Below, in pieces: positions 1 to 11,227 of a stretch of DNA of 64,000 nucleotides; within the stretch, counting starts at the first letter, position 1, and the number at the start of each line of letters is the position of its first letter. The position numbers and the translations under genes were made by a program. The notes under the pieces were generated by a model. That model saw only the letters and a list, made by a program, of their open reading frames with translations, was not told where the DNA came from and made no database searches. The DNA comes from Aurelia coerulea (taxonomy: Eukaryota > Cnidaria > Scyphozoa > Semaeostomeae > Ulmaridae). The stretch is taken from positions 9,240,501 to 9,304,500 of the forward strand of contig CM076955.1 in NCBI GenBank assembly GCA_039566865.1. The letters run 5' to 3'.

Positions 1-197
1 GTTGATATGTATATTTTTGTGGCAAATACCGCATGGATCATTAGCTGTGTTTGTCATACTTGATAATTTTTGTTACATATGTTGAACATATTCTAAAATA
101 AAACTGAGAATGAAAAAGAAAAAATTTGAACTTGGTTATAAACACAACACTCACATATTGAGTCACAGTTCTAAGGGGTGATATCTGTTGGATACTC
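1..197. other. Unassigned AT-rich sequence
   Basis: I see no gene, repeat or structured RNA here. It lies downstream of the minus-strand ORF1 remnant and may be the rest of that element. Confidence 0.4.
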
Positions 198-602
198 TCA
201 GACACCACCATTGTTACCGAATGTGATTTCATCTTCACTTGAATTTGAAGTAGAACGTTCCATTGCATTTGAAGTAGAAGTTTCCACTCTTTGAGATCGA
301 TCTGGGGGCTTATCTTTGATCACCAAATTCCCTCCAACGAAGAACGCAATCTTTCCATCATCTCTCGCCTTCTGTAATTCAGGGATCTGCTGACTCCGTC
401 TGAGTAAGGTCCTTTGACTGAAATCCTCCACAAACTTTATATCTTGAGGCTTTATCTTCCTTGCTGTATTGATAACGACTTCCCTTTGCTTCCAGTTTAA
501 AAACTTAGCCACAATAGGTCTAGGTTTTGCGGGAGCTACGCTTCCATCTCGCCTGGTGTGGAATCGCTTCCTTTGGCCTACACGGTGGGCACGTTCAATC
601 AA
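198..602 (-). pseudogene. LINE ORF1 C-terminal fragment (L1-type ORF1p-like)
   Basis: An open stretch of about 134 codons on the minus strand. It begins just after a TAA stop, so it has no genuine start codon. It opens with IERAHRVG, then has RPIVAKFLNW followed by a basic KQRE segment, then an acidic Ser/Thr-rich tail. The IERAHR(V/I)G...RP(I)(V/I)xKF pattern is characteristic of the C-terminal RNA-binding region of L1-type ORF1 proteins, which coat element RNA. The coiled-coil N-terminal half is missing upstream and no ORF2 follows within the window. I infer a truncated retrotransposon remnant. The family call rests on motif recognition only. Confidence 0.6.
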
Positions 603-2063
603 TTAAAAACGTTTCCTACTGAACCGAACCTGTGTATCGTATCATTTGACCAAATACATCAAGCGATGAGTTCACATCATGTATGTAAACTGCTCTGCTA
701 AAACCAGAACTAATAGGTGGAAAATATATACCGGAATGCAACGAAGAGGGCACGTGTTGTTGCTATGGTTGTAGGAAGATGTGAAAGCAATGCACACAAT
801 CTGAATCGATCAAATGAGGAGTATTAGCCCCAGACCAAAGTCAGTGGTTTTCCGACGAAACCTTACAATTTCCGAAAAATCCAACGATTTAAATTTTAGG
901 GTGGGCCATGGCCCCCTTGGCCCCCCCGGCCACGACGCCCCTGGGCAGATTTTTCAATCTTGCTTGAAGCTGCAGTCACTTAACTATGTTAACAGCTAGT
1001 TCCAATTAATATGTTTCGGATAATCATGTAAATCGGCTTCTGATTACGGCAAGTTCCGAGCAGAGTCTTCATGAATAGACACACACAGATATAGCTTTCT
1101 CAAACGTATATCGAATAATCTGACGTACCACGAGGTCTTTCTCAAGCACCACGTGTACTCAATGAACTCAAGTTACTGAAGTTAAATCAACAATGTTACG
1201 ATGCACTATTTATGCTACAAGTTTGCCTGGAGGTAATACTCATTAACACTACTCATAATCCTTTGTGTTGGTTGCGGCGGATACCTAAATGTGGGTAGGG
1301 CGTCTAACCTGTGAGTCCTAGGGTTGAGTCACAATGATAGGTATGAGAATTACTACCTGAACTATAAGTGGCATAAGCTCTAAAAGCAATATGGTTTCCT
1401 AGTAGAACCATTTAGTCTTACTCACAAAGCGCTCGCAAAGTCTAGTGACGCAAAGCTAGTAACAAACAAGTATTACTAATATGGGAAAGTGCAAATGAAT
1501 GGAACCAAAGGAAAAATACGCAAACGAGGCTTACTAAGCGAGGCTGCAAAAGTAGCGGTATTACAATCAGAGCCAGTCTGCAACAGTCTGGGAACATTTT
1601 TGACCTGGTTTGTTGGCAACTTGGCAAGGAAATTGTACCCGCGGCCCTAGATCCTCTTGTCCATTCCGTTGATTTCTCTAAATTAATTGGTTTTATGGCC
1701 TAAGCTAAGATTTGCTACCTGCCGTCAGATTTGCCCCTAGCATAGAAGATTCAAGGAGCTGCAAGAACGGCTAACGCACAGCGTGCGTAGAGGGATAGTT
1801 GGTCTATCATATCATGAAAAAATATCGGAAATAGCTGTCACTGTTGCTGAGAAAACGTAGGTAGTATCGAATCTGGGTCTGAATGGCACGTCGCGGAAAA
1901 GAAGGGATACCAACGTTGGATCGTGCTGAGCTTTGCTTTGACTTATTTGCTGCAGACTGGCTCTAATTATCAAAAGCACATTATTTGAAAATAGCTTACA
2001 TACGAGAGATGGATTCTGCATCACTTATAACTGATAAAATCTTAAGCAGAAATTTAAATTGAA
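603..2063. other. No gene recognised; GC-rich patch near 899-945
   Basis: Mostly AT-rich sequence with only short, unconvincing open frames. A C/G-rich patch near 899-945 (gggccatggcccccttgg and neighbours) resembles the G/C-rich ends of DNA elements elsewhere in the window, but I could not pair it with a second end. Confidence 0.4.
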
Positions 2064-2470
2064 ATAAAACTGAAACTTGATCACCGTTGGTATCCCTGCT
2101 GATTCCCTCGAATCTGATTCTGGTCATAGGGGCATTCAACCTCGAATGAATCCATTGAAATAAAGCTGGAACTTGATTTCCGCTGGTAGCCCTGCTGTTT
2201 CCTCGAATCTGATTCTGACCTTTGGACCCCCAGAATCAGATTCGAGACAAATTTTAGTTGTTGTTGTCTCGTATAATAAATTGTGAACACCTTTTGGCGA
2301 GAAATCGCGCAGAATTGCTCAGTAAACGCTATTTTATCAATTGGGAGTGCAAACATGTCAATTCTACCCATTTTGTGGCCAAAAACTGCAAATTTAAGAT
2401 CCCAATTTGATTCTGGGACTGAATCTGATTCTGAATCTGATTTTGAATCTGATTCTGATTCTGGGTCTGA
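2064..2470. repeat. Short direct and inverted repeats built on GAATCTGATTCTG
   Basis: Two direct copies of a roughly 60-bp unit start near 2064 and 2158, each with a CTCGAATCTGATTCTG core. An inverted copy of the core lies at 2231-2246. A short array of GAATCTGATTCT-type units runs at about 2404-2470. A related end, CTGGGTCTGAATGGCA, occurs at about 1874 and 2460. The structure is seen directly; its origin is unknown. Confidence 0.55.
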
Positions 2471-3200
2471 ATGGCATGCGGTCTAATAGTTAGCTAAAAA
2501 GCACAGCAGTGTTCTACGACCTACGTTGCAACTAGGCCTCGCAGAGGAAACGCACAATATTTTATGCTGAATATGCGGCTCGTATTCTCGTATTTTTGAA
2601 TTTTTGATACAACTTTTTGAGTACCTTTTCACGAAAATAATCAAAGTACCTTTTGGCGACTAACGGAGCATTAGTGAAGTTTTCTTTTCAGCAAGTTGAA
2701 ATGATGGCCAATTTAAACGTTGAAAAAATTATTCTGTATAGATGAGGCCCCCAAAGGGGGGGTCCCTGGAGCACTGGAGCCCATCATTTTGACAGCATGG
2801 AGCCCGGAGCCCAAACGATTTCCATAGTGGAGCACTAGAGCCCATTGCTTTCTCCATGTGGAGCCCTTTATCTCAAACAATTTTATTTGTGAATGCCAAG
2901 CAAAAAACGGACAACATTTAATTACGAAAACTATATGAATAAGGAGTGAAACTATTTGAGCTTCTTAGTAGATCTCAACATCAACTTTGAAATGAATTTT
3001 TGAAGTTTTCAGGTTTCTTCGGGACATTGTTTCTGGAAATCTGGCCATTTACTTATGATTGGAAATCTTTCAGTTAGAATTTCAATCCTTATACGCTAGG
3101 AGTTTTATTCTTTTTTGTAAACAATATTGGTAAAAGGATCAGAACTTGCAGTGAAAATTGACAAACAGATAATTTTTCAGGGAGATTTATATTCGAAAAC

Positions 3201-4118
3201 CAGTGGCATGGCCAGGGTAAGTTAGATGGAGGGGAGTGAAACGAGGTGATCTGGGGGCAAAGCCCCCAGGAAAAATTTTGGGGCCACACCCTTTACTTTG
3301 GCTTAGAATGCATCCCCCAATATCATGCTTGCCATTAGCAACAAGAAAACTTTGATAGTTTTGTGAACAGTTATCCTATGAATCAGAGCACGAGGAAAAT
3401 TTTTGAAAAAAGATCTTTTAGTTTGGCTTAGAATGCATCTCCGAATATCATGCTTGCCATTAGCGAAGAGAAAACTTTTATAGTTTTGTAAACCGTATCA
3501 GAGCACGAGGAAAATTTTTGAAAAAAGATCTTTTACTTTGGCTTAGAATGCATCCCCCAATATCATGCTGGCCATTAGCAGCAAGAAAACTTTGATAGTT
3601 TTGTGAACAGTTATCCTATGAATCAGAGCACGAGGAAAATTTTTGAAAAAAGATCTTTTACTTTGGCTTAGAATGCATCTCCCAATATCATGCTTGCCAT
3701 TAGCGACAAGAAACCTTTGATAGTTTTGTGAACAGTTATCCTATGAATCAGAGCACGAGGAAAATTTTTGAAAAAAGATCTTTTACTTTGGCGTAGAATG
3801 CATCTCCCAATATCATGCTTGTCATTAGCGACAAGAAAACTTTGATAGTTTTGTGAACAGTTATCCTATGAATCAGAGCACGAGGAAAATTTTTGAAAAA
3901 AGATCTTTTACTTTGGCTTAGAATGCATCTCCCAATATCACGCTTGCCAGTGCTAAAATGGAAGATTTTACTTTCTCGGAAAATTCTTATTTCTTACTCA
4001 ACCTATATCCAGCTATTTTCTCCTCGGTTTTAGAGGAATTTCGAGGACCTTCTTTTGACGAAAGTTGGGGGGGGGGGGCAATTGCCCCACATACCCCCTC
4101 CCCGTGGCCACGCCACTG
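3201..4118. mobile_element. hAT-like non-autonomous element
   Basis: The 918-bp element starts CAGTGGCATGGCCA and ends in the inverse of CAGTGGCGTGGCCA. The flanks are TCGAAAAC (3193-3200) and TCGCAAAC (4119-4126), an 8-bp duplication with one mismatch. Ends of the CAGTGGCG type with 8-bp duplications are usual for hAT elements. There is no transposase; the interior is mostly a 125-bp tandem array followed by a G tract near 4066-4078. Confidence 0.65.
3291..3950. repeat. Tandem array, 125-bp unit, about five copies
   Basis: The landmark ACTTTGGC(T/G)TAGAATGCATC recurs at 3295, 3420, 3535, 3660, 3785 and 3910. The steps are 125, 115, 125, 125 and 125 bp, so one unit carries a short deletion. 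The last unit is truncated. Units differ at a few positions only. The array lies wholly inside the hAT-like element. Confidence 0.85.
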
Positions 4119-4231
4119 TCGCAAACAATCTACTTTCAGACCTCCAAGGGAGTGGTGTGGCCAGGGTAAATTAAGTAAGGGGCATTGACATGAGGTTTTG
4201 CCCACAGGAAAATTTTGGGACCAAGCCCCTT

Positions 4232-5131
4232 TTATTATTATTATTATTATTATTAAATATCTATTTAAAGTAGGCTAAAAAATGAATAGCTAAATTGCAG
4301 CTAATTAAGGCCTACTATTTACAATATACATAATTTACAATAAAACTAAAATTAATATATATTACAGGACAAATCACAGTTAAAATCTATCATGTTAGAA
4401 ACCCAACTTGCGGGATATATACTTTGCAAAGCCTACAGTTGCATGTTCCACCATTCCAACATCTAATTCGTTTTTTGAACATAGGAAGGCTGTTTAATTG
4501 TGTTAGTTCTTGCGGCAAATGCTGCCACAGTTTATTTCCAAGGTAAGTAATGGACTCAACTCCAAAGGCCGTAGTTCGTACTTTTGGCAGTTGAGCGTCA
4601 TTACCATGCCTTAGGCAGTACCTAATATTTCGTTGCATGAAAATATCCTTCATGAATGGTGGATTCAGACCGCATTTTGTTTTATAAATTTCAGTCATGA
4701 GCAACTGTAGGTTTCTTACATGGATTGGCACCGATTTAGATTGCTCCAGGAGAAAACCGAAATCATTCTCGTAATCTTTATATGCAATGAGTAATGCCCT
4801 TTCTTGAATATGACTTATTCTATGATTCAAAGCTCTATCATAGAACATCCAAACAAGAGGACAGTAGCTGAAATGGGACAAAACGAACGCCCTCATTAAC
4901 TGCTGCAGTTTTTCAGTGTCCATGTATCGTGAAATTCGAGCAAGAGCGTGGAGTTTTTGGCTGGCCTTTTTGCAAACAGTCTTGACGTGTTGCTTGAAAG
5001 AAAGTGATTTATCAAAGGTTATACCGAGAAGATTTTCCTCTGAACTTTCTTTCACATAGGCCTCGCCTATTTTGATTGTTGTTTCAGTACCCCCTTTTGC
5101 ACCAAAAATCATTAAGTGACATTTGAATCAT
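4232..5131 (-). mobile_element. 5'-truncated LINE insertion with (TAA)n tail
   Basis: A 900-bp minus-strand insertion lies between copies of AGCCCCTT (4224-4231 and 5132-5139), an 8-bp target duplication. On the + strand the insertion begins with a TTATTATT run (about 4232-4256), which is the simple-repeat 3' tail of the element read on the minus strand. The 5' end is truncated inside the reverse transcriptase region. Insertion is by target-primed reverse transcription, as expected for LINEs. Confidence 0.75.
4390..5112 (-). pseudogene. LINE reverse transcriptase C-terminal region
   Basis: An open stretch of about 240 codons. It covers the segment downstream of the polymerase active site: LLGITFDKSLSFKQHV, then a FSYCPLVWMF motif, then IQERAL, then a LNPPFMKDIF block and the C-terminal W-(x)n-CNCRLCK motif. 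These are typical of CR1/L2/jockey-group LINEs. The endonuclease and catalytic FADD/YADD core are missing because the copy is 5'-truncated, so it encodes no active enzyme. It resembles the LINE nested in the gypsy element (58150-59095). Confidence 0.8.
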
Positions 5132-5587
5132 AGCCCCTTACTTTGGCTCAGAAAGCCCCTTACTTTGGCTCAGAATGCATCACTTAATGTCATACTTGCC
5201 ATAAGCGATAAGGAAACTTTTATAATTTTGTGACAGTGGCAGTCATTCTATAAGTCAGAGCGTGAGAAAAATTTGTCAAAGAGATATCTTTTAATTTAGC
5301 GTAGAAGGCATCCCCTGATTCTATAATTAACAGTGCTAAAATGGATGGTTTAATAGTCTTATAAATGAGGTAATTGAGAAGACATCGTGCCTTGTGGACC
5401 ACATAGTTGCCCACGAAAACTTGACTACTCTTGAGCTTCTCTTACAGTTGTATGAAGGAACTTATTGGTTTCAGCAGATGAAAGAATAAGATGCCATCAT
5501 CGATAGAGTGGTCTTCCCGTTTTTCACAAGATGCATTAACCCCAAAAGCTCAAAAGCTCAAAAACAATACCAAGATAACCCAAAGTA

Positions 5588-6183
5588 CCGGGTGTCCCAA
5601 AAAATGTATACGGATTTGATTGAATCCAGCGCTGTGAATTTACCTTTAATCAATGTATAATCACTCTAAAGATGTTTCTTGATAGTTAACTTGAATATAG
5701 ATACCTTGTTTGTTGGTATTGGTGCTTTGAGAGCAGACAAGTTAATCTTGAAAGCTCAAATTTGCCTCTTCCTCCAAACCAGAGCTTTAGCCTTTTGGCC
5801 TAGGCAATTTCTTAAGGCACAGCGTATAAATCAACGATAGCCTTGATGAAATTTGAACAATGTTGGATCTTGTCTTATTCTGTTTTCCAGAAGTCACCCC
5901 CCCCCCCCCAGTCACCTATTGGAAAGTCTCTTAATTTTTCATTAATTTCAGTTCTTAATTTCGATCTTGATTTCGATGTGCTTCAGGAATTTGGTTAGGC
6001 CAAAAGGCAAAAGCTTTGGCTTGGCAAGTGCACCCAAATTTGAGCTTTCAAGAAGCACCAATACCAACAAACGAGGTATCTACGTTAAAGGTAACTATCG
6101 AGAAACATTTTGAGAGTGATTAGCCATTGGTTAAAGCTAAATTCGGAGTCAACCAAATTTGTATACATTTTTGAGACATCTGG
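5588..6183. mobile_element. TA-flanked foldback element, 596 bp
   Basis: The left half (CCGGGTGTCCCAAAAAATG...) is matched by an inverted right half (...CATTTTTGAGACATCTGG). Internal pairs include GGTATTGGTGCTT with AAGCACCAATACC, and TTTGGCCTA with TAGGCCAAA. TA lies on both sides (5586-5587, 6184-6185), the duplication expected of Tc1/mariner-type insertion. The loop includes a C tract near 5897. No coding capacity. Confidence 0.75.
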
Positions 6184-6489
6184 TATTTTCTAGGGGACTC
6201 GTGCTTGTTATCAGTTTTAGTTGCGCATATCCAGTTTAAACCACAAACTGCACTTTCTCGCTCAAGAAACAACGAGTGCAGTCTGGCACTACGCGGCTTG
6301 CTAAAACTGACGAAATCATTTTTTGACTAATTTTAAGAAGTGGAGCCCTGGAGCCCTGAAAAGTCTGCAATGGAGCCCTGGAGCACGACAATTTTGCCTT
6401 TGGGAGCCCGGAGCCCATAGAAATATGCCCCGGAGACTCGGAGCCCGAGATCCCTTAGGGGGCCTCATAGATAGATGGAAGAAAAATGC

Positions 6490-7938
6490 TACGGATAAGT
6501 GTAGACGGGAGGCTGATCCGTTAAATTTCAGTTACAGATGCAAAGTTGCAACAGTAGAGCGTAAAATGGGTTCTAAGTGACACTTAATGGAAACCACACC
6601 CAAACCTATACCTAGCTACCTTCTGTGTACTTTATTTACCGTGTGCACTTAAAAACATGAAGACGACAGCGTGCTTCTACAAAAAATTAGCATCTTCCGA
6701 CATGACTTTTGCATACAACCTATTGGAATAAGACTATTTTATTGCTTCATATTGCACACTTTTGCTTCAACATCAACTGTTTGTTTTTAAGACTAATGAT
6801 GAGAATAACGTTGAATTTACATTATTTCTACTTTTATAATGTAGCATATTTCAGGGTGTCCCAAAAAAATGCAACAGATTCGAAAAATTCTGGCGTAAGC
6901 TGTTTCAAATTGATACTCAAAGGATTGTTATTATCTAAATCTGCAATGATTCGATTAAATTTTGATATTTTGTTCAGAATTTTTGGTGACTTGAGTGAAG
7001 AGTTAATCAAAGCACAGGCCAAGTCATAACGAAAAGGTGTCCTATATATGGGTCCTATCTCCCTAATGTTTCATAATTGGATCAAACTGTCCCAGAGTCT
7101 AACATCGATATTGGCAATTTCACTACCTTCTTTCCTTCAATTGCTTACTAATCTAATCACTTCTCGTAGAGTCCAAAACAGGGCCATTAATATTGACAAC
7201 ATTGTTTGTTCTTTGTTCATCTATTGCTCATTGAAGCAATTGACGTCAAATCAAAGCGTTCCTAGCTGCTAGCTGCTAGATGTCATGATCTTATCCCACA
7301 TCAACTCAGATCAACAACTCCATACCTCGTCACTCCCTAAACAGCCTCTTGCGCCATGACATAAGACAAGGAAATTTGCATAAATTTGCACTAGACAAGA
7401 AATTGCACACTGGACGCTGGACGCTGGACAGGATTCAAGACCTATACTATTGTCCTCACTCTGTGAGTCAAAAATGGATATTCGACCAAAAAAGATACAG
7501 AGCCGGTTATACCTCGAATCGATTTTACGAGCCCCACTCCACATTTGTTTCTCTGCATTATGCATTTGGTTAAAATCTCATCAGGGATCGGCGTTACATC
7601 GAATTTCATTCCTTCGAAAATTGGCCCATGTTGAACTTTTCAGGAACGCTACAAATAGGATATAGCTTTCGAAATTCCACAATTTACGTACATTATGTTC
7701 AGGACTAACATGAAAACATTTGTTTGTGTAATTTTGGAGAATCCTTGCCTAAGAAATTATTAAGAGCTATTTACCACCAAGAAAGCTAATGGGCCTACAC
7801 TTACCTGCAGCAGAATCCCAGTAATCGGCATTAAATCAGTCTCTTTCGCAAGGATAAAAAGAGGATACATTTTACCAAGAAAGTCACTGCAAATCCAATT
7901 GCTTTCCACCATTTCATCATCGATAATTTCGATTAAAT
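6490..7938. other. No gene recognised; single foldback-type end at 6853
   Basis: AT-rich sequence with short open frames that I do not trust. At 6853 there is one terminus of the GGGTGTCCCAAAAAAATG type, like the foldbacks at 5588 and 49782, but no partner end. It is probably a truncated copy. Confidence 0.4.
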
Positions 7939-8400
7939 ATGATAAGATTGCATAGCCTCTGCAGCAAACCGTTCAACTGCCGGCGATTGACAGTTTTCTT
8001 GATGCAAACACCTTGGAAAGCTTGCATAGAACGGTTTCTGCACTCATCAGAAACTGATCTTAGGATACCTTTACTAAAAACGATCAATGGTCAAAAGGTC
8101 TTTTCTTATCGCGGTGCGAAAAAATGGAGCAATTTAAAAAGAGAGACAAAATTGGCACCCTCCCCAAGAAATTTTTAAAGAACGACTATAGCAGGGGGTG
8201 TAACTTTGATTCTTTTTACATTCTTTTTCATAGACTTTGTAGTGCATTATATTGTAAATAAGGAATGTTAATTCATTTTGTTCATTGTTTAGTTTAGTTC
8301 TTTCCTTTTAATTTTACTTTACTTTAAACAGGTCAGTTTGTACAACATATTTGTATGAAACTTTAGCCTGTATAAATATTCCAAAATTAAAAAATTGATA
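7939..8400 (+). pseudogene. LINE 3' end (RT tail plus 3' UTR)
   Basis: The open stretch 7939-8178 ends with KVFSYRGAKKWSNLKRE, then a Pro-Ser-rich turn and NFK, the usual end of CR1/L2-type reverse transcriptases (YRGAKLWN-like motif, basic FK helix). About 220 bp of AT-rich 3' UTR follows, ending in an A-rich stretch. No catalytic domain is present; the copy is a heavily 5'-truncated remnant. Confidence 0.55.
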
Positions 8401-8444
8401 TGAAAAAATTGTACGTCAATAACCTCTTTTTTATTAGAATACTA

Positions 8445-9038
8445 CCGGGTGCGCCAAAATAAACTATGCACGTTTGGCAGGCCACAATAAATCGTACACT
8501 TGACTGATTTTGAAGAGTCATGACTTAATCTGTACCAGGAAGGCTGAAAATAGATTCTAGGATTTTTTGCAAATTTTTCTGCTCTCAGTTTTTGGAGCTA
8601 AACGAGAGTTTCTTAAAAGGTTCGTTTTCAAAAACACTGAAAACGATTGAAAATCGTCGATCAAATTTTCTGAAGAATCGACATGAATGGACAGATTTGG
8701 GATTTAGAAATCGATTAATTGTATCGATTAATTGTATCGATTGATTAATCGATTTCTAAATCCCAAATCATCACGAACAAGTTTTCTCTTTGTCCATCCA
8801 TGTCGCTTCTTTAGAAAATTTGATCGACGTTTTTTGATCGTTTTCAGTGTTTTTGAAAACGAAACTTTTGAGAAACTCGCGTCTAGCTCTAAAAACTAAA
8901 AGCAGAAAAATTCGCAAAAAATTCTAGAATGTAATTCAGGCTTTTTGCCAAAGATTAAATCATGAATCTTCAAAATCGGTTCAGTGTACGATTTATTGTG
9001 GCCTGCCAAACGTGCATGGTTTATTTTGGCGCACCCGG
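8445..9038. mobile_element. TA-flanked foldback element, 594 bp, nearly perfect palindrome
   Basis: The ends are CCGGGTGCGCCAAAATAAAC and its inverse, flanked by TA (8443-8444, 9039-9040). The two halves pair along almost their whole length around a centre near 8715-8750, where ATCGATTAAT repeats occur. There is essentially no loop. It fits a Tc1/mariner-like MITE that could form a hairpin of almost 300 bp. Confidence 0.85.
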
Positions 9039-9069
9039 TATGAATTTTGTCCAGCATTGATACTCTTAA

Positions 9070-9616
9070 CCCTATCTCACCTGGGACTTTTGAAGCGGTC
9101 AATACCTGGGGAGGGATGGCTTCCACCCCCCTCTTTTTCTTCGCTGTTAAAGTAGCTATAATCTTTAAACTTAGCAAATAGATGGACTTCGATGCAAACA
9201 ATCAAAATCATGCAGCTAAATCAAATTATCTCTATTGTTCTTGTTGCTATGACATTAAGTAGATATTAAGTTATGATTATTATGATTATTACCAACATGA
9301 TTGAAACAGTGAAATGAGGCGTTAAATTGAGTTTTTTTGTTTCAAATTGAGTTGGATATGATCAAGTACATGTGTAGGCATAATTTGGCATATATTTCAG
9401 ATTAATATCTACAACAATTAAAAAAAGTATACAAATTTTGTTGACTACATAGTAAGACATTGGTTGCCATGGTTACAGTGCTATATTTAGAATCTTGAAA
9501 TTTTCATCATTCGATACAGTATAGATATAAAGTCAAAGTAGCGGAGTTTTGGCATCCTGCATTGCATAATTTAGCATTGGCGAATAAAAGTTTGGTTGCC
9601 CCCCCAGGTGAGATAG
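9070..9616. mobile_element. Possible TTAA-target element
   Basis: The left end CCCTATCTCACCTGGG directly follows TTAA (9066-9069). The right end is CCCAGGTGAGATAG (9603-9616), inverted, but followed by AAAA rather than GGGTTAA. Ends beginning CCCT after TTAA suggest a piggyBac-type element with a decayed right end. It lies about 600 bp upstream of the Kunitz start codon. Confidence 0.45.
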
Positions 9617-10219
9617 AAAATTTTCTTTTTGAGCCTGGACATATTCTTAAAGCATTCTTAGTTTTTTCAAATCTGATATGATTTCGGGGGAACATAGTTA
9701 AAGGAAATTTCATGTCGTTACGAGGAAATGTTCGAACATGGCAAAAACGAGGCACAAATATGAGGCCACGTTGAGCCATATTCTTACAATATTCTTAAAA
9801 ATTGGATGGTTCTGAGACTGAATAATCTTCTAAACGTTATTCTTACAAAAGAGAGTGTATTTGGTATATATTCAACCCATTAAAATAAGATTGAATTGAT
9901 GAAGTTACATGAACTTGTGGAAAGGCTACCCTAACTGTTTTTGGTCCGCACAAAATTTCAGCACAACAACAGCATATCGATAAATAAATATTCGAACAAT
10001 AATCACATGAAAACAAACAATCCTCATTGCACTGAAATCAAGGTCAAATACAGCATTTTTTATGTGGACAGTTGTAGATGATTTACCTGTCACAAGTTAA
10101 ATAAACGTATTCATTTAATGCTTACAATTAGCAAGCTGGGCAAATAAGTCTGTTGAAAATAAGAACTTAAAAACACTTCACGAAGAAGTTAGACGCATTG
10201 CACCCACAGATGAATCAAG
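9617..10219. other. Upstream region of the Kunitz gene
   Basis: About 600 bp of AT-rich sequence before the signal-peptide exon. The promoter and 5' UTR must lie here, but I see no unambiguous TATA box or initiator. An ATG at 10210, ten bases before the chosen start, is in another frame. Confidence 0.35.
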
Positions 10220-10280
10220 ATGAATCCCTCGAAACTTATTTTCTGCGCCATGTTGCTGCTGATTTTAAAGGAGACCAAAG
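10220..10280 (+). CDS. Kunitz-domain secreted protein, exon 1 (signal peptide)
   Basis: The exon encodes about 20 residues: a short polar start, one basic residue, then an uninterrupted hydrophobic core of about ten residues, as in a eukaryotic signal peptide. It ends at a consensus donor (CAAAG followed by GTAAGC at 10281) in phase 1. The acceptor before the Kunitz domain at 20047 is also phase 1 and keeps the frame; phase-1 borders are the rule for Kunitz exons. I infer that the two exons make one precursor of about 90 residues, secreted through the ER. The start at 10220 is chosen because it gives the signal peptide; an out-of-frame ATG lies at 10210. No transcript evidence is available here. 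Confidence 0.75.
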
Positions 10281-11018
10281 GTAAGCATATTATTGGCAAC
10301 TGGAGTAAAATGAATTTAACAATCGATTAGAATATTTGCTTCATTACTTTCTGCTTTCAATACAACAAAGGGTAATCCTGCATCGAGTGCTGTTTTATCA
10401 CAAATTCTGAGAAGAGAACAATGTAATGGGTGCACTAGAAATGTCTTAAATTTTGCCAGGCTGCGACCAATCATTCTGCTTGGCCTATCTTTAAGGTATA
10501 GTTTGGTTTCTAGTCGCAGTCCTGAATGAAATTATGCTATCTTATTACATGTAGAAAACTAGAATTGTTCTAAACTGAAGAAAACTGATTTATACGACTT
10601 AAAATTTGCCTCAAAATTTGCAAAGATGACCCAAAATGGCGGCCAGAGTGACGCCATAATTGAAGAATGCTGACGTCAGCAAATTACTTTGTTCTTGATA
10701 ACAATAGAGAGCTCCTCGTTTGCTGATTCTTTTAATGTACAATAGTCAACATTTCACTCCATCAGAAGCGAACTGGCCCACCGGGACATTTCCCGATGCG
10801 CCCTTTGCTCAGTTTTTGTTCAATAAGCTTTGTTGTTAAAAAAAGGCAAACAAATCGCCTTCAAGAGTATGGAAGAACGTGACCGGGATAGTCGTCCTCA
10901 GCCAAAGTAGAGGTTAGCATTATTGAAAATGTTCCAGGACGAACTATTGGTTTTCAAGGCTTTCAATTAATTTTGGGGCAGGCAAACATTAGATCGTGAG
11001 AAGCCTTCCAAGTCAAAG

Positions 11019-11227
11019 ACTGCGTTCACACGATGCCGGCAAATTTTGAAAACGGCAAAAAATGTGACGGCAGCAAAATTTGAGCTAGCGTTCACACAAT
11101 ACCGTTTTCTAAGTGTTCCGTTTTCAAAATCTGCCGGCAAAAAATGTGCCGTTTTCGTGTGAACGGGAGGCCAATCCGTCACATTTTTCACCGTTTTCAA
11201 AATGTGCTGGCATCGTGTGAGCGCAAT
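11019..11227. mobile_element. Small foldback element, 209 bp
   Basis: The left end CTGCGTTCACACGATGCCGG is matched by an inverted right end at about 11208-11227 (CTGGCATCGTGTGAGCGCA). Internal blocks such as GTTTTGAAAACGG and repeated CCGTTTTC also fold back. No flanking duplication is clear. It appears to be a short MITE. Confidence 0.6.

Larger units (their letters stand above)
4150..5345. mobile_element. Second, degraded copy of the hAT-like element, split by a LINE
   Basis: From 4150 the sequence repeats the left end of the element at 3201 (GTGGTGTGGCCAGGGTAA, then the AAAATTTTGGG and AGCCCCTT landmarks). It is interrupted at 4232 and resumes at 5132 with ACTTTGGCTCAGAATGCATC and a degraded 125-bp unit. 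The right terminus is not found. Confidence 0.6.
2744..6466. mobile_element. 3.7-kb composite element with GAGGCCCCC inverted ends and 6-bp duplication
   Basis: The left end reads GAGGCCCCCAAAGGG and the right end is the inverse of GAGGCCCCCTAAGGG. Both are directly flanked by ATAGAT (2738-2743 and 6467-6472), consistent with a 6-bp target site duplication. Just inside each end (2760-2875 and 6338-6450) is a cluster of GGAGCCC/GGAGCAC repeats. The interior carries later insertions: a hAT-like element, a LINE fragment and a TA foldback. No transposase is recognisable. I infer a non-autonomous DNA element of unknown superfamily. Two independent elements with similar ends remain possible. Confidence 0.55.
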
